Position numbers and translations under genes: made by a program | The notes under the pieces: generated by a model | Seen by the model: only the letters and a program-made list of their open reading frames with translations | Told to the model about the DNA's origin: nothing | The model's database searches: none | Assembly: GCF_004341515.1 (NCBI RefSeq) | Contig: NZ_SLZF01000006.1 | Span: 372,001-436,000 of the forward strand | Length of the DNA stretch: 64,000 nucleotides | Source: Allobosea sp. BK604 | GTDB taxonomy: Bacteria; Pseudomonadota; Alphaproteobacteria; Rhizobiales; Beijerinckiaceae | Direction of reading: 5' to 3' | In this document: piece by piece, positions 31,744 through 40,602 of the stretch | Numbering within the stretch: position 1 is the stretch's first letter | Layout: the number at the start of each line of letters is the position of its first letter

Positions 31744-32855
31744 TTGCCGGTTTTGACCCGGGTCCAGAGGCGGTTGACCAGGCGCTGGCTCTTCTGGTCG
31801 AAGGGCGTGATCGTATAGAGCCGTCCCATCACCGCATCGGGCGGGTAGATGCCGGGATTGTCGCGCACCGCCGCCGAGAGCAGCGGCTTCGAGGCGATGT
31901 TGCCATTGGCATACTGGATGAAATCCGAGTTCTTCGCCGCCATTTCGGGCCGGTTGACGAAGTCGATGAATTTCAGCGCCGCCTCGGGATTGGCCGCGTC
32001 CTTCGGGATCACGAAGGAATCGAACCACATCAGCGCGCCTTCCTTCGGGATCGAATAGGCGATCTCGACCTTGTTCTTGGCCTCCTCGGCCCGCTTCTTG
32101 GCCTGGAGGATGTCGCCGGAATAGCCGACTGCGAGGCAGATATCGCCATTGGCGAGCGCGTTGATGTATTCGGACGAGTGGAACTTCTGGATATGCGGCC
32201 GGATCTTGCGCAAGAGATCGCCGGCCTTGTTGAGATCGGCCTCGTTCTTCGAATCCGGGTTCAGGCCGAGATAGCGCAAGGCGGCCGGGAACATCTCCTC
32301 GACGGCGTCGAGCACGTGCACGCCGCAATTGGAGAGCTTCTTCAGCTTCTCCGGATCGAAGACGACGCTCCAGGAATCGATCACGGCATCGTTGCCGAGC
32401 CGCTCCTTGATCTTGGCCACGTTGTAGCCGATCCCGGTCGTGCCCCACATGTAGTTCACGGCGTATTTGTTGCCGGGATCATATTTGGCGAGGCGCTGCT
32501 GGATCTCCGGCCAGGCGTTCTTGAGATTCGGCACCTTGGCGCTGTCGATCGGTGCATAGAGCCCGAGCGGAATGTGGCGCGGCAGGAAGGAGGCGGTGAC
32601 GACGATCAGGTCATAGCCGGTCTTGCCGGCCAGCAGCTTGGTCTCGACCGTCTCCATCTGGTCGAACGTGTCGTAGACGACGGTGATGCCGGTTTCCTTC
32701 TTGAAGGCATCGAGCACCTCCGGATCGACATAATCCGACCAGTTGTAGATCCGCAGCTCCTTGTTCTGCGCCTCAGCCGGAGCCCCCGCGATCAGCGCCA
32801 AGCCAAGCGCCGCAGCCGCCAGCAATCCTTTCAGGCCTCGTCCGACGTCTCCCAA
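31740..32855 (-). CDS. potF: Putrescine-binding periplasmic protein (PotF-like)
   Basis: Solute-binding protein of 371 aa, the same size as E. coli PotF. The start is TTG at 32855, with AGGAGG 7 nt upstream, giving a signal peptide LKGLLAAAALGLALIAGAPAEAQ. Mature features are RIYNWSDYVDPEVLDAF, TFDQMETVETKLLAGKTGYDLIV and NYMWGTTGIGYN, the PotD/PotF ligand-site segments. Any longer reading from an upstream ATG lacks a signal sequence at its front. First gene of a potFGHI-type operon for polyamine uptake. Confidence 0.93.
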   Translation of the reverse strand: MGDVGRGLKGLLAAAALGLALIAGAPAEAQNKELRIYNWSDYVDPEVLDAFKKETGITVVYDTFDQMETVETKLLAGKTGYDLIVVTASFLPRHIPLGLYAPIDSAKVPNLKNAWPEIQQRLAKYDPGNKYAVNYMWGTTGIGYNVAKIKERLGNDAVIDSWSVVFDPEKLKKLSNCGVHVLDAVEEMFPAALRYLGLNPDSKNEADLNKAGDLLRKIRPHIQKFHSSEYINALANGDICLAVGYSGDILQAKKRAEEAKNKVEIAYSIPKEGALMWFDSFVIPKDAANPEAALKFIDFVNRPEMAAKNSDFIQYANGNIASKPLLSAAVRDNPGIYPPDAVMGRLYTITPFDQKSQRLVNRLWTRVKTGK

Positions 32856-32992
32856 TCTGCCCCTCCTGCAGTCGATATGCGATAGCGGCGGCAAGCTAGC
32901 AGCTTGCCCGGCAGCCTCAACCACCTTTTCGTGAAGACCTGGCCCCGGCAACCGCCTTGCGATGCAACAAGCCGGCCACATATCCTGTCGCG

Positions 32993-33730
32993 ATGCGCCA
33001 CGCCCGCCGTTTCCTCTTGTTTTTCGCGCTTTTCTTCCTGCTGCCGGTCGCGACCCATGCGGCCTGGTGGTACTGGCAGCCGCTCGCGGCGGACTGGCGC
33101 AGGGCGGACTGGTCGAGCGCGCAGCTGCTGCCGGCCGCCGCGATCGAGCCGGAGGCGTCGATCCATGTCTTCGCCGCCAGGGTCGGGCGCTGGCGCGGCA
33201 TCTTCGCGCATCATTCCTGGGTGGTGGTGAAGGAGGCCGGCGCGAGCGCCTATACCCGCTTCGACGTCGTCGGCTGGGGCAACCCGGTGCGCGTCAACCA
33301 TCGCGAGGCCGATGGACGCTGGTTCGGCAACGTGCCGGAGCTGGTCGGCCAGATCAAAGGCCGTGAGGCGGAGGTGCTGATCCCGCGCATCCGCGCCGCG
33401 GTGCAGAGCTATGCCTATAGCGGCAACGGCTCCTATTCGGCCTGGCCGGGGCCGAACTCAAACAGCTTCGTCCAGCACATCCTCGCCGAGGTGCCGGAGC
33501 TGCACCGGGCCCTGCCCCCGACGGCGATCGGCAAGGACTGGCGAGACTCCGGCCTCTTCGCCGGGCTGACGCCGAGCCGCACCGGCATCCAGGCCTCGCT
33601 CTTCGGCGTCGCCGGCATCACCCTCGGCTGGGTCGAGGGCATCGAGATCAACCTGCTCGGCCTCGTCGCCGGGCTCGACCTGCGCGAGCCGGCGCTCAAG
33701 CTGCCCGGCTGGGGGCGCGTGGGGATCTGA
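32993..33730 (+). CDS. DUF3750 exported/membrane-anchored protein
   Basis: A 245-aa protein with one N-terminal hydrophobic segment (RFLLFFALFFLLPVATHAAWWYW) that acts as anchor or signal. The rest matches DUF3750: SIHVFAARVGRWRGIFAHHSWVVVKE, YTRFDVVGWG, YSAWPGPNSNSFV and a C-terminal GVAGITLGWVEGIEINLLGLVAGLD stretch. HHSW...W-G-N and PNSN-F resemble a cysteine/histidine-type hydrolase pattern, but there is no Cys, so catalysis is not asserted. Divergent from potF. An in-frame TTG at 32957 is an unlikely start. Confidence 0.78.
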   Translation: MRHARRFLLFFALFFLLPVATHAAWWYWQPLAADWRRADWSSAQLLPAAAIEPEASIHVFAARVGRWRGIFAHHSWVVVKEAGASAYTRFDVVGWGNPVRVNHREADGRWFGNVPELVGQIKGREAEVLIPRIRAAVQSYAYSGNGSYSAWPGPNSNSFVQHILAEVPELHRALPPTAIGKDWRDSGLFAGLTPSRTGIQASLFGVAGITLGWVEGIEINLLGLVAGLDLREPALKLPGWGRVGI

Positions 33731-33739
33731 GCTTCCAGT

Positions 33740-34174
33740 TCAGTCGCTCAGCGTCGCCCACAGAAAGGCCAGCGTCGCCAATGCGCCAAGGGCCGAGCGA
33801 ACAGCGTGGAGCGAGCCCCATTTGAGGATGAGCGGCCGCGTGTCAGGGCCGGGCTCGGTCGGATCCATCGCCATCAGCGCGCTGTTGGTCGGCATGATGC
33901 CAAGCATGGTCCAGGGCCAGTTCGCGACGATCAGCAGCGCACCGAGCAGGTAGGCGCCAATATCGGTCTCCCACCAGGCGAGGAATCCAAGCAGGAAGCC
34001 GGTCGCCGCGAGCGGGGCCTGCATGATGAAGCCGCGCTTGTAGGAGGGCTGCCACTCCGTCAGCAGCGCCTTGTCATCGAGCATCAGGCGTGAGGGCTGC
34101 TCGGCGAGGCTCACATAGAGAGCGGCGCCGGTGAAGAGCGCCGCGACGATCAAGGCCAATTGTCCTTCGAGCAT
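33740..34174 (-). CDS. DUF1772 family membrane protein
   Basis: A 144-aa protein with four membrane helices (about 5-25, 50-68, 75-95, 118-140). It carries the family landmarks LYVSLAEQPSRLML, YKRGFIMQAPLA, PWTMLGIMPTN and a Trp-rich last segment. DUF1772 includes fungal anthrone oxygenases, but bacterial members have no known function. Stand-alone, convergent with the DUF3750 gene. Confidence 0.8.
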   Translation of the reverse strand: MLEGQLALIVAALFTGAALYVSLAEQPSRLMLDDKALLTEWQPSYKRGFIMQAPLAATGFLLGFLAWWETDIGAYLLGALLIVANWPWTMLGIMPTNSALMAMDPTEPGPDTRPLILKWGSLHAVRSALGALATLAFLWATLSD

Positions 34175-34228
34175 GGGCGGCTCCGTGCGTTGCGGATCAG
34201 CGACCGCAACTTACGCGAGCCCCGGCAT

Positions 34229-34344
34229 CATTGCGAGCACCCGGGTCTTGCCTTCGGCAAGCCCGAGTCCAGGTCCGCGAAGCGATTCGGCAGCGCTCTA
34301 CGTCCTCTTGGATCGCTTCGTCGCTGTGCTCCTCGCAATGACGA
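34229..34344. repeat. Imperfect palindromic intergenic repeat (CATTGCGAG ... CTCGCAATG type)
   Basis: Outer arms CATTGCGAGCAC and GTGCTCCTCGCAATG and inner arms GCGAAGCGAT and ATCGCTTCGTC form a diverged inverted repeat just downstream of the gamma-synthase gene. The same CATTGCGAG/GCGAAGCAA vocabulary recurs at 56224-56298. Confidence 0.65.
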
Positions 34345-34349
34345 GGGCG

Positions 34350-35633
34350 TCAGACCGCCTCGAAGGCCTGCGCCAGGTCCGAGATCAGGTCCTCGATATT
34401 CTCGATGCCGACGGAGATGCGGATCAGCGCGTCCGTGAGCCCGATCTCCTCGCGCAGCTCGCGCGCGACGCCGGAATGGGTCATCGCCGCCGGATGCGAG
34501 ACCAGCGTCTCGGTGCCGCCGAGGCTGACCGCGAGCTTCATGATCTGGAGATTGTCGAGCAGGGCGAAGGCTTCCTTCTCGCCGCCCTTGACGTCGAAGG
34601 AGAAGGTCGAGCCCGGCGCGGTGCATTGCTTGTCGAAGACGGGCTTCCTCGGATCGCCATCCTTGAGATCGCCGAGATAATGCAGCTTGGCGACCTTGGG
34701 ATGGCCGGCGAGATACTCGGCCACGAGCTGGGCATTCTCGTTGGCGCGGCTCATGCGGATGTCGAGCGTCTCGAGCGAGCGCATCAGCATCCAGCAGGAA
34801 TTCGGGTCGAGCTGGGTGCCGAGCGAGCCGCGCCAGCCCTTCACCTGCCTGACCAGCGCGTCCTTGCCGCTGATCGAACCGCCGACGAGGTCGCTATGGC
34901 CGCCGACATATTTGGTCAGCGACAGCAGGGTCAGGTCGGCGCCATGCTTCAGCGGCTTCTGGAATTTCGGGCCGAGCATGGTGTTGTCGACCACGACCGG
35001 CGGGCGGTGGCCCTGGCTCTTCTCCAGTTCGTCGGCGATGGTGGCGCAGGCGGCGAGATCGACGAGGCCGTTGGTCGGGTTGGCCGGGGTCTCGACCAGG
35101 ATCATGCCGACGCGGCCCTTGGCGGCGGCGGCCTTCGCAACGCTGCGCATCTGGGTGACGTCGACGCCGTCGGTGAAGCCGAAGGCGGTGACGCCGAAGG
35201 CGCCCATCTGATTCTTCAGCAGGGTCTCGGTACCGCCATAGAGCGGGCGGCTATGGAGGACCGTGTCGCCGGGCCGCAGGAAGGCAAAGCAGGTCGTGGC
35301 GATCGCCGCCATGCCGCTGGCGAAGACGGCGCAACGCTCGGCCTCGTCCCAGATGGCGAGACGATCCTCGAGGATCTCCATGTTCGGGTGGTTGAAGCGC
35401 GAATAGACCAGGCCCGATTTCTCGCCCGGCTTGAGCTGGCGGCGGCCGGACGTCAGGTCGAAGAAATCCTTGCCCTGCTGGGCATTCTCGAAAACGAAGG
35501 TCGAGGTCAGGAAGACCGGCGGCTTCAGCGATCCTTCCGACATGGCCGGCGAATAGCCGTAGCCCATCATCAGCGTCTCGGGATGCAGCCTGCGATTGGC
35601 GATACGGTCCCTGTGGTAGCTGTCCTCGCTCAT
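34350..35633 (-). CDS. Cystathionine gamma-synthase/methionine gamma-lyase family PLP enzyme
   Basis: Cytosolic fold-type I PLP enzyme, 427 aa, of the trans-sulfuration group. PLP Lys lies in LLSLTKYVGGHSD, the phosphate-binding VFASGMAAIAT and substrate-Tyr segments YSRFNHPN and RPLYGGTETLL are present, and DNTMLGPKFQKP precedes the Lys. The divergent Lrp/AsnC regulator next door recalls the MdeR-MdeA arrangement of methionine gamma-lyase, so methionine or homocysteine degradation is plausible. A synthase role cannot be excluded. Confidence 0.87.
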   Translation of the reverse strand: MSEDSYHRDRIANRRLHPETLMMGYGYSPAMSEGSLKPPVFLTSTFVFENAQQGKDFFDLTSGRRQLKPGEKSGLVYSRFNHPNMEILEDRLAIWDEAERCAVFASGMAAIATTCFAFLRPGDTVLHSRPLYGGTETLLKNQMGAFGVTAFGFTDGVDVTQMRSVAKAAAAKGRVGMILVETPANPTNGLVDLAACATIADELEKSQGHRPPVVVDNTMLGPKFQKPLKHGADLTLLSLTKYVGGHSDLVGGSISGKDALVRQVKGWRGSLGTQLDPNSCWMLMRSLETLDIRMSRANENAQLVAEYLAGHPKVAKLHYLGDLKDGDPRKPVFDKQCTAPGSTFSFDVKGGEKEAFALLDNLQIMKLAVSLGGTETLVSHPAAMTHSGVARELREEIGLTDALIRISVGIENIEDLISDLAQAFEAV

Positions 35634-35753
35634 CGCGAACTCCCCTTTGGCAGATCCTGTCGCCGTGCGGCGCCGAAGGACAGGTTAGGACGATCCTCGC
35701 GCCATTGCATGACCGATCACGCTCGTCGTAGAGCGTCTTGCGCAGCTTTCTGC

Positions 35754-35763
35754 TCAATATTGA
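35754..35763. promoter_or_regulatory. AT-rich palindrome upstream of the Lrp gene
   Basis: TCAATATTGA, a perfect 10-bp palindrome 17 nt before the Lrp-family start and inside the 147-bp divergent region. Its AT-rich symmetry fits an Lrp/AsnC-type half-site region, but the site is short and overlaps the expected ribosome-site leader (AAGGAG follows at 35769). Confidence 0.35.
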
Positions 35764-35780
35764 TCAAGAAGGAGTGATCC

Positions 35781-36239
35781 ATGCTCGATAGCACCGATCG
35801 CCGCATGCTTGCCGTCCTTCAGGACGATGGCCGCATCACCAATCAGGACCTGTCGCAGAAGGTCGGGCTCTCGCCGACGCCCTGCCTGCGGCGGCTGAAG
35901 CGGCTGGAGGAAAGCGGCGTGATCCGGGGCTATTCGGCGATCGTCGACCCGCGGGCCTATGGCCTGCCCTTCAGCGTCTTCGTCTCGATCCGCCTGTCGC
36001 AGCAGACGCAGGACAATATCGCCGAGTTCGAGAAGGCGGTCGAAAGCTGGAACGAGGTGGCCGAATGCTACCTGATGACCGGCTCGCAGGATTATCTGCT
36101 GCGCGTGCTGACCGACGGGATCGACGGCTACGAGCGCTTCCTGAAGCAGAAGATCACCCGGCTGAAATGCATCCAGTCGGTCGAGTCGAATTTCGCGATG
36201 GCGACGATCAAGAAGCGGATCGGCCTGCCGCCGATTTGA
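35781..36239 (+). CDS. Lrp/AsnC-family transcriptional regulator
   Basis: A 152-aa regulator. The helix-turn-helix is DRRMLAVLQDDGRITNQDLSQKVGLSPTPCLRRLKRLEESGVI, and the RAM ligand-binding domain spans about 65-145 (CYLMTGSQDYLLRVLTDGIDGYERFL). AAGGAG lies 6 nt before the ATG. Divergent from the PLP gamma-lyase/synthase gene, which it likely controls in response to an amino acid, as MdeR does in pseudomonads. Confidence 0.92.
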   Translation: MLDSTDRRMLAVLQDDGRITNQDLSQKVGLSPTPCLRRLKRLEESGVIRGYSAIVDPRAYGLPFSVFVSIRLSQQTQDNIAEFEKAVESWNEVAECYLMTGSQDYLLRVLTDGIDGYERFLKQKITRLKCIQSVESNFAMATIKKRIGLPPI

Positions 36240-36245
36240 GAGGCC

Positions 36246-37232
36246 TTAATTCGCGCGCTCGAAAGCCCGGGCCACCACCTGCGTCACGCCGCTATTCGAC
36301 AGGAACAGGCTGTGGCGCAGCACGCTCCAGCCGCGGCCGGAGGTGTCGGCGACGCGCACGCCGAGTGCCTCCAGGCGCGAGCGCTCGGCCGCGCCGGCCC
36401 GCGCCACGCCGCCGGCAAGACGCGCCGAGACGGCCAGCGCCCGGTCGCCCGGATCGATGATGACGGTCATGCGCTTCGCCAGCGGGCCGAGGCGGGTCAC
36501 GATCTGCTCGAACGCGTCGATATCGATATCCGGCGAGGCGAGGACGACCGCGCCGAGCCGGGCGAAGACTTCCGGAGAATCCCGCAGCTCGCGCAAGGTC
36601 TCCAAGGTCAGGAACGAGCCCATGGAATGCGCGACGATATGCACGCGCCCCACGGCCGGGTTGGCGGCAAGGGCGCGGAGCGTCTGGGCAAGTCCGTCGC
36701 GCGACCAGAGCGCGCTCTCGCGGTCATAGCCATAGCCCCAGAGGCTGTTGCCGGACGGCCAGGTGAACATGGCCGTCCGGCCCTGGAACTCCAGCGCATG
36801 CGAGAGCTGCCCGGCGCTCTGAGCCGCGGATTCGAAGCTCTCGTTGAAGCCGTGCACGTAGAGCAGCACGTCGCGGCCGGTCGACGCCTCCGCGAGGGCC
36901 TGCGCCGGCGCGGTCGTCGTGGTGCGATCGAGCCCGAGCACCGCCCAATCGCCGCTGACCGTGGACGCGACCTGGCCGACAATGCCGCGCCCGGGCGGCG
37001 ACAGGCGCACCTCGGCGAAGGTCAGGCCGGAACCGCGCTCCGATCCGAAGAAGGGCGAGCGATTGCCCACGGTCTTGCGCGTCGTCGCGACGAGCAGCTC
37101 CGGCTCGCGGCCGATGGCCGAAGCATCGCGTCGCGGCTCCTCGAAAGGGGAGACGGCGGCCTCGGTCTGGGCACAGGCAGCAAGCGCCAGCGACATGAAC
37201 GGGGTCAGGAGGACGAAGCGGCGAGACAGCAT
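36246..37232 (-). CDS. Lipoprotein alpha/beta hydrolase (DUF900), paralogue 1
   Basis: A 328-aa envelope protein. The N-terminus LLTPFMSLALAAC is a lipoprotein signal with lipobox LAAC. The DUF900 hydrolase domain includes VLLYVHGFNESFESA, MFTWPSGNSLWGYGYDRESALWSRD and the nucleophile elbow VAHSMGSFLT. SPDIDIDAF and a C-terminal His (LRHSLFL) complete a likely Ser-Asp-His triad. A paralogue follows 144 bp upstream on the same strand. Substrate unknown; esterase/lipase activity is inferred from the fold. Confidence 0.85.
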   Translation of the reverse strand: MLSRRFVLLTPFMSLALAACAQTEAAVSPFEEPRRDASAIGREPELLVATTRKTVGNRSPFFGSERGSGLTFAEVRLSPPGRGIVGQVASTVSGDWAVLGLDRTTTTAPAQALAEASTGRDVLLYVHGFNESFESAAQSAGQLSHALEFQGRTAMFTWPSGNSLWGYGYDRESALWSRDGLAQTLRALAANPAVGRVHIVAHSMGSFLTLETLRELRDSPEVFARLGAVVLASPDIDIDAFEQIVTRLGPLAKRMTVIIDPGDRALAVSARLAGGVARAGAAERSRLEALGVRVADTSGRGWSVLRHSLFLSNSGVTQVVARAFERAN

Positions 37233-37376
37233 GAGTGCGCGGGCAGAATCGGTGATGTGAGTGGCGAGATGCCAACCTTAAGCGCCGCCTATCGCGGCCA
37301 GAATGCGGCATTGGCAAAGCAAATTTGGGAAGCGGGAGGGGCGTGTCTTCGCTGCAACGCGCTCCCAGCGCGCGCT

Positions 37377-38537
37377 TTAGCGCTGCCCCACGATCGCGGC
37401 CGGAGCCGTCACCACCATCTCCAGCGTGCCGCCGACGGTGCCGACGACGCCGCCGGCGATATCGCCGAGGCGATCACCGAAGCCGGGCCCACGCGTCGCG
37501 ATGCCCTTGTCGGCCTGGAGGCGCTTGCCGATCAGTTGCACCACCTTGGGCGAGGCCGCGAACTTGCCGTGGTTCAGCGAATCGCTGGTCGAGACGTCGG
37601 AGAGGTCGATCAGGCTGACATCGAGCTTCTCCAGCTCGGCGATCTCCTGCGTGTCCTTGGAGGACAAGGCGCCGAGCCGCGTCTTGTCGCCGGCGAAGCG
37701 GCGGGAGAAGGCGAGCGCGCGATCATCGGCGGAAATGAAGACCGTGACCGGCCGCTTGATCTGGCGCATCTGCGTCTTGAACACGTCGAGATCGAGATCG
37801 GGCGCCGCCAGCATGACGTTGCGCAGCTTGCCGCCGAAACTGCCGTCGCCGCGAATGGCCGCCTGGCGCAAGGTCTCGACCGTGAGCAGGGTTCCCATCG
37901 AATGGGCGAGCACGTCGATATTGCCCGCGCGAATGTCGCGCGAGATCGCCCTCAGGTTCGCCTCGAGGAAATCGCGCGAATAAAGCGCGCTCTCGCGATC
38001 ATAGGGATAGGCGAGAAGCTGCCCGCGAGAGGGCCAGGTGAACAGCACCGGCACGCCCTTGAAGCCGGAATCGTAGACGATCTGGGCAAAGCGGTAGGCC
38101 GCGTCGGCGGCGCTTGTATTGTAGCCGTGCACGAAGACGAGCACGTCGCGTTCGGTCGAGGGCCGGCGCGCCACATCCTTGCGCACATCGGTCAGGATGA
38201 CCGGGAGCTCCATGCGCTGGACCGAGCGGACGGCGAAATGCTTGGCCGGGTCGGCAGGGCCGGAATCCGGAAGCTCGAGCTCGCCCGATTTGTGGCCGCG
38301 CGGCACGGTCATGTCGATCTTGGCGAAGGCGAGCCTGGGACCGCGCTCGCCGGTGAAATACTGCGGCTCGGCGGCAACGTCGCGCGTGGTCGCGACATAG
38401 ATGCTGACCGTGCCCTCGATCTCGTCAGAGGTGACCGTGCTCAGCGCCAAGGTTCGCGGCTCTCCACCGCAAGCGCCGAGCGCCAGCGGCACCAGCAACG
38501 CCAAGAGCAACCGAAACTGAGCCACCGCCCGCACCAT
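37377..38537 (-). CDS. Lipoprotein alpha/beta hydrolase (DUF900), paralogue 2
   Basis: A 386-aa relative of the previous gene. The ATG at 38537 gives MVRAVAQFRLLLALLVPLALGAC with lipobox LGAC; an in-frame TTG at 38573 is less likely. The domain shows VLVFVHGYNTSAADA, LFTWPSRGQLLAYPYDRESALYSRD, elbow LAHSMGTLLT and APDLDLDVF. It carries about 60 extra C-terminal residues, rich in Gly/Val, that may touch the membrane. Tandem duplication is likely, but the two have diverged clearly. Confidence 0.85.
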   Translation of the reverse strand: MVRAVAQFRLLLALLVPLALGACGGEPRTLALSTVTSDEIEGTVSIYVATTRDVAAEPQYFTGERGPRLAFAKIDMTVPRGHKSGELELPDSGPADPAKHFAVRSVQRMELPVILTDVRKDVARRPSTERDVLVFVHGYNTSAADAAYRFAQIVYDSGFKGVPVLFTWPSRGQLLAYPYDRESALYSRDFLEANLRAISRDIRAGNIDVLAHSMGTLLTVETLRQAAIRGDGSFGGKLRNVMLAAPDLDLDVFKTQMRQIKRPVTVFISADDRALAFSRRFAGDKTRLGALSSKDTQEIAELEKLDVSLIDLSDVSTSDSLNHGKFAASPKVVQLIGKRLQADKGIATRGPGFGDRLGDIAGGVVGTVGGTLEMVVTAPAAIVGQR

Positions 38538-38632
38538 GGTCCATCTCGTCTCACCTTGGGAGGCGATGTTCAAGAGGCGCCCATGACACAGTCATGACAC
38601 AATCGCACCTGTCGCCGGGGATCGGGGCTTGC

Positions 38633-38738
38633 CAGAGCATTTTCGAGCGAAGCGGGCACCGGCTCGCGTGAAGAAAATGCGATAGAACAAAAGCCTAGAA
38701 GCATTTTCGCGTTTCAAAGAACCGCGAAAATGCTCTAG
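38633..38738 (-). repeat. Family A 106-bp palindromic element, copy 4
   Basis: Reverse-oriented and the most diverged copy, but still 106 bp. Its second hairpin is nearly perfect: AGCATTTTCGCG(TTTCAAAGAAC)CGCGAAAATGCT. Its CTAG end abuts meaB, and TAGGT at this junction is positioned 7 nt before the meaB ATG, so the repeat may contribute the ribosome site. Confidence 0.88.
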
Positions 38739-38747
38739 GTGCCGTTC

Positions 38748-39722
38748 ATGGTCGATGTCAGCGCCTTGGGCGATGCGATTCTGAAGGGGGAGCGGGCAGC
38801 TCTGGCCCGCGCCATCACGCTGGCAGAATCGCGCCGCGCCGACCATCGCGAGCAGGCCCGCGCGCTGATCCAGCACCTGCTGCCGCAGACCGGCAAGGCG
38901 ATCCGGGTCGGCATCACCGGCGTGCCCGGCGTCGGCAAATCGACGACGATCGATGCGCTCGGCACCTATCTCACCGGCCTCGGCCACAAGGTCGCGGTGC
39001 TGGCGGTCGACCCATCCTCCAGCCGCAGCGGCGGCTCGATCCTCGGCGACAAGACGCGCATGGCGCGGCTCGCGGTCGATCCCAAGGCCTATATCCGGCC
39101 TTCCCCCTCCTCCGGCACGCTGGGAGGCGTCGCGGCCAAGACGCGCGAGACGATGCTGCTGTGCGAGGCAGCGGGCTTCGACGTCATCCTGGTCGAGACG
39201 GTCGGCGTCGGCCAATCGGAGACGGCGGTGGCCGATCTCACCGATTTCTTCCTGGTGCTGATGCTCCCCAATGCCGGCGACGAGCTGCAGGGCATCAAGA
39301 AGGGCATCATCGAGCTCGCCGACATGATCGCGGTCAACAAGGCCGATGGCGAAGGCGCGACCGCGGCGCGCGCGGCCGCAGCGCAATACCAGGCGGCCCT
39401 GCATATCCTCGCCCCCACATCCATGATCTGGTCGACGCCGGTGGTGACGATCTCGGGCCTGACCGGAGCCGGGCTCGATATGCTCTGGGCCAAGATCGAG
39501 GAGCATCGCAGCCGGTTCGAAGCCAAGGGGCTGATCGCCGAGAGGCGCCGCCGGCAGGACGTCAAATGGATGTGGGCAATGCTCGAGGACCGTCTGCAGG
39601 CGCGACTCCGGCACGATCCGGCGCTGAAGGCGCGCATCCCGGCCCTGGAAGCGGCCGTCGGGGCCGGCGAGATGGCGCCGACCGCAGCGGCGGACGAGAT
39701 CGCCAGGGCCTTGGGACTTTGA
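38748..39722 (+). CDS. meaB: Methylmalonyl-CoA mutase-associated GTPase
   Basis: G-protein chaperone (MeaB/ArgK), 324 aa, that gates cobalamin loading and protects methylmalonyl-CoA mutase. P-loop GVPGVGKST is near residue 58, followed by VLAVDPSSSRSGGSILGDKTRM, switch-region ETVGVGQSE, and base-recognition VNKADGEG. The C-terminal dimerisation arm is present. GTG at 38739 is possible, but ATG at 38748 has an AGGT-like site 7 nt before it, partly formed by the repeat. It lies 10 kb from mutAB. Confidence 0.93.
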   Translation: MVDVSALGDAILKGERAALARAITLAESRRADHREQARALIQHLLPQTGKAIRVGITGVPGVGKSTTIDALGTYLTGLGHKVAVLAVDPSSSRSGGSILGDKTRMARLAVDPKAYIRPSPSSGTLGGVAAKTRETMLLCEAAGFDVILVETVGVGQSETAVADLTDFFLVLMLPNAGDELQGIKKGIIELADMIAVNKADGEGATAARAAAAQYQAALHILAPTSMIWSTPVVTISGLTGAGLDMLWAKIEEHRSRFEAKGLIAERRRRQDVKWMWAMLEDRLQARLRHDPALKARIPALEAAVGAGEMAPTAAADEIARALGL

Positions 39723-39758
39723 GGGGCGGCTTTGAATTTGAGGGGGCAGCTTTGAAGA
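39721..39758 (+). repeat. Tandem duplication of a ribosome-site/start region
   Basis: Two adjacent near-identical 19-20-nt units, GAGGGGCGGCTTTGAATTT and GAGGGGGCAGCTTTGAAGA, at the end of meaB. Each holds a GAGGGG ribosome-site core and a TTG; only the second TTG (39752) is in frame with pcp. Confidence 0.7.
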
Positions 39759-40384
39759 CGAATGCTGGCGTCGATATCCTGGTCACCGGCTTTGGCCCCT
39801 TCCCGCATGTCAGGGTCAACCCGACGACCGAGCTCGCGCGACAGGTGGCAAGGCGGCTGAAGGCTGCATCCTTCAAGGCCGAGGCGCTGATCCTGGAGAC
39901 GAGCTATGCGGGCGGGCTGCCGGCCTTGCGCAAGCATCTCGATGAAGCCCGGCCAAAGGCGGTGCTCATGCTCGGCCTCGCCGGCCGGGCGCGCTTCGTC
40001 CGGGTCGAGCTGTTCGCGCGCGGGCATTCGAGCCGGCTGCATGTCGATGCGACCGGCAAGGTTCCGGCCGGGAACGGCTCCGGCGCCCTTCCTTCCCGCA
40101 CCACGGCGAACGCCGAAGGCGCGCTCGCGCTTCTGCGCCGGCAGGGGCTGCGAACCCGGCTTTCCCCCAGCGCCGGGCGCTATCTCTGCGACGCCAGCTA
40201 TGCGGTGAGCCTGGCGGCCGCCGGGCGCGAGGGCGTGCCGGTGCTGTTCGTCCATGTGCCCTGGCTGCGGCCAGGCCCCGGGCGCAAGCCGAAGGCGCGC
40301 GTCGCCGGTTTCCGGCCCGCGGTTCCCGCGCTCGTGACGGCGCTGGCGGGCATCGGCGCCGCCATGGCCCGCGCCGGCCGCTAG
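39752..40384 (+). CDS. pcp: Pyroglutamyl-peptidase I (C15 cysteine peptidase)
   Basis: A 210-aa cytosolic peptidase that removes N-terminal pyroglutamate. Family landmarks are ILVTGFGPFPHVRVNPT at the N-terminus, VLMLGLAGRARFVRVELFA (with the candidate Glu), GRYLCDASYA (catalytic Cys) and VLFVHVPWL (catalytic His). Start is TTG at 39752, supported by GAGGGGG 7 nt upstream; no ATG is suitable. The TAG stop is formed by the CTAG border of a 106-bp repeat. It follows meaB by 29 nt and may be co-transcribed. Confidence 0.87.
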   Translation: MKTNAGVDILVTGFGPFPHVRVNPTTELARQVARRLKAASFKAEALILETSYAGGLPALRKHLDEARPKAVLMLGLAGRARFVRVELFARGHSSRLHVDATGKVPAGNGSGALPSRTTANAEGALALLRRQGLRTRLSPSAGRYLCDASYAVSLAAAGREGVPVLFVHVPWLRPGPGRKPKARVAGFRPAVPALVTALAGIGAAMARAGR

Positions 40385-40486
40385 AGCATTTCCGCGCTTC
40401 TCTGAATCGCGAAAATTCTCTATCCCTTTGTTTTAACGCATTTTCTTCACGCGAACCGGCATCCACTTCGCTCGAAAATGCTCTAG
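40381..40486 (+). repeat. Family A 106-bp palindromic element, copy 5
   Basis: CTAG at both ends. Supplies the pcp stop codon. With inverted copy 6 (41976-42081) it brackets the Tat-exported repeat-protein gene. Confidence 0.93.
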
Positions 40487-40535
40487 ACGGCCTTTTTCCG
40501 AAAACCGCAAGCTAGTTTTCGGGCCGATGCGCTAG
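40487..40535 (+). repeat. Family B palindromic intergenic repeat, copy 2
   Basis: Directly abuts family A copy 5 and shares the CTAG boundary. Core CTTTTTCCGAAAACCGCAAG then CTAGTTTTCGGGCCGATGC; the arms TTTTCCGAAAAC and GTTTTCGG pair. The left arm is partly degraded compared with copy 3. Confidence 0.75.
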
Positions 40536-40602
40536 CCGTATCGCAACGGCACAGGCTGGCACGGCACGCCATTTGAACCGGGCCGGCCTCACGGAGGTCA
40601 CC

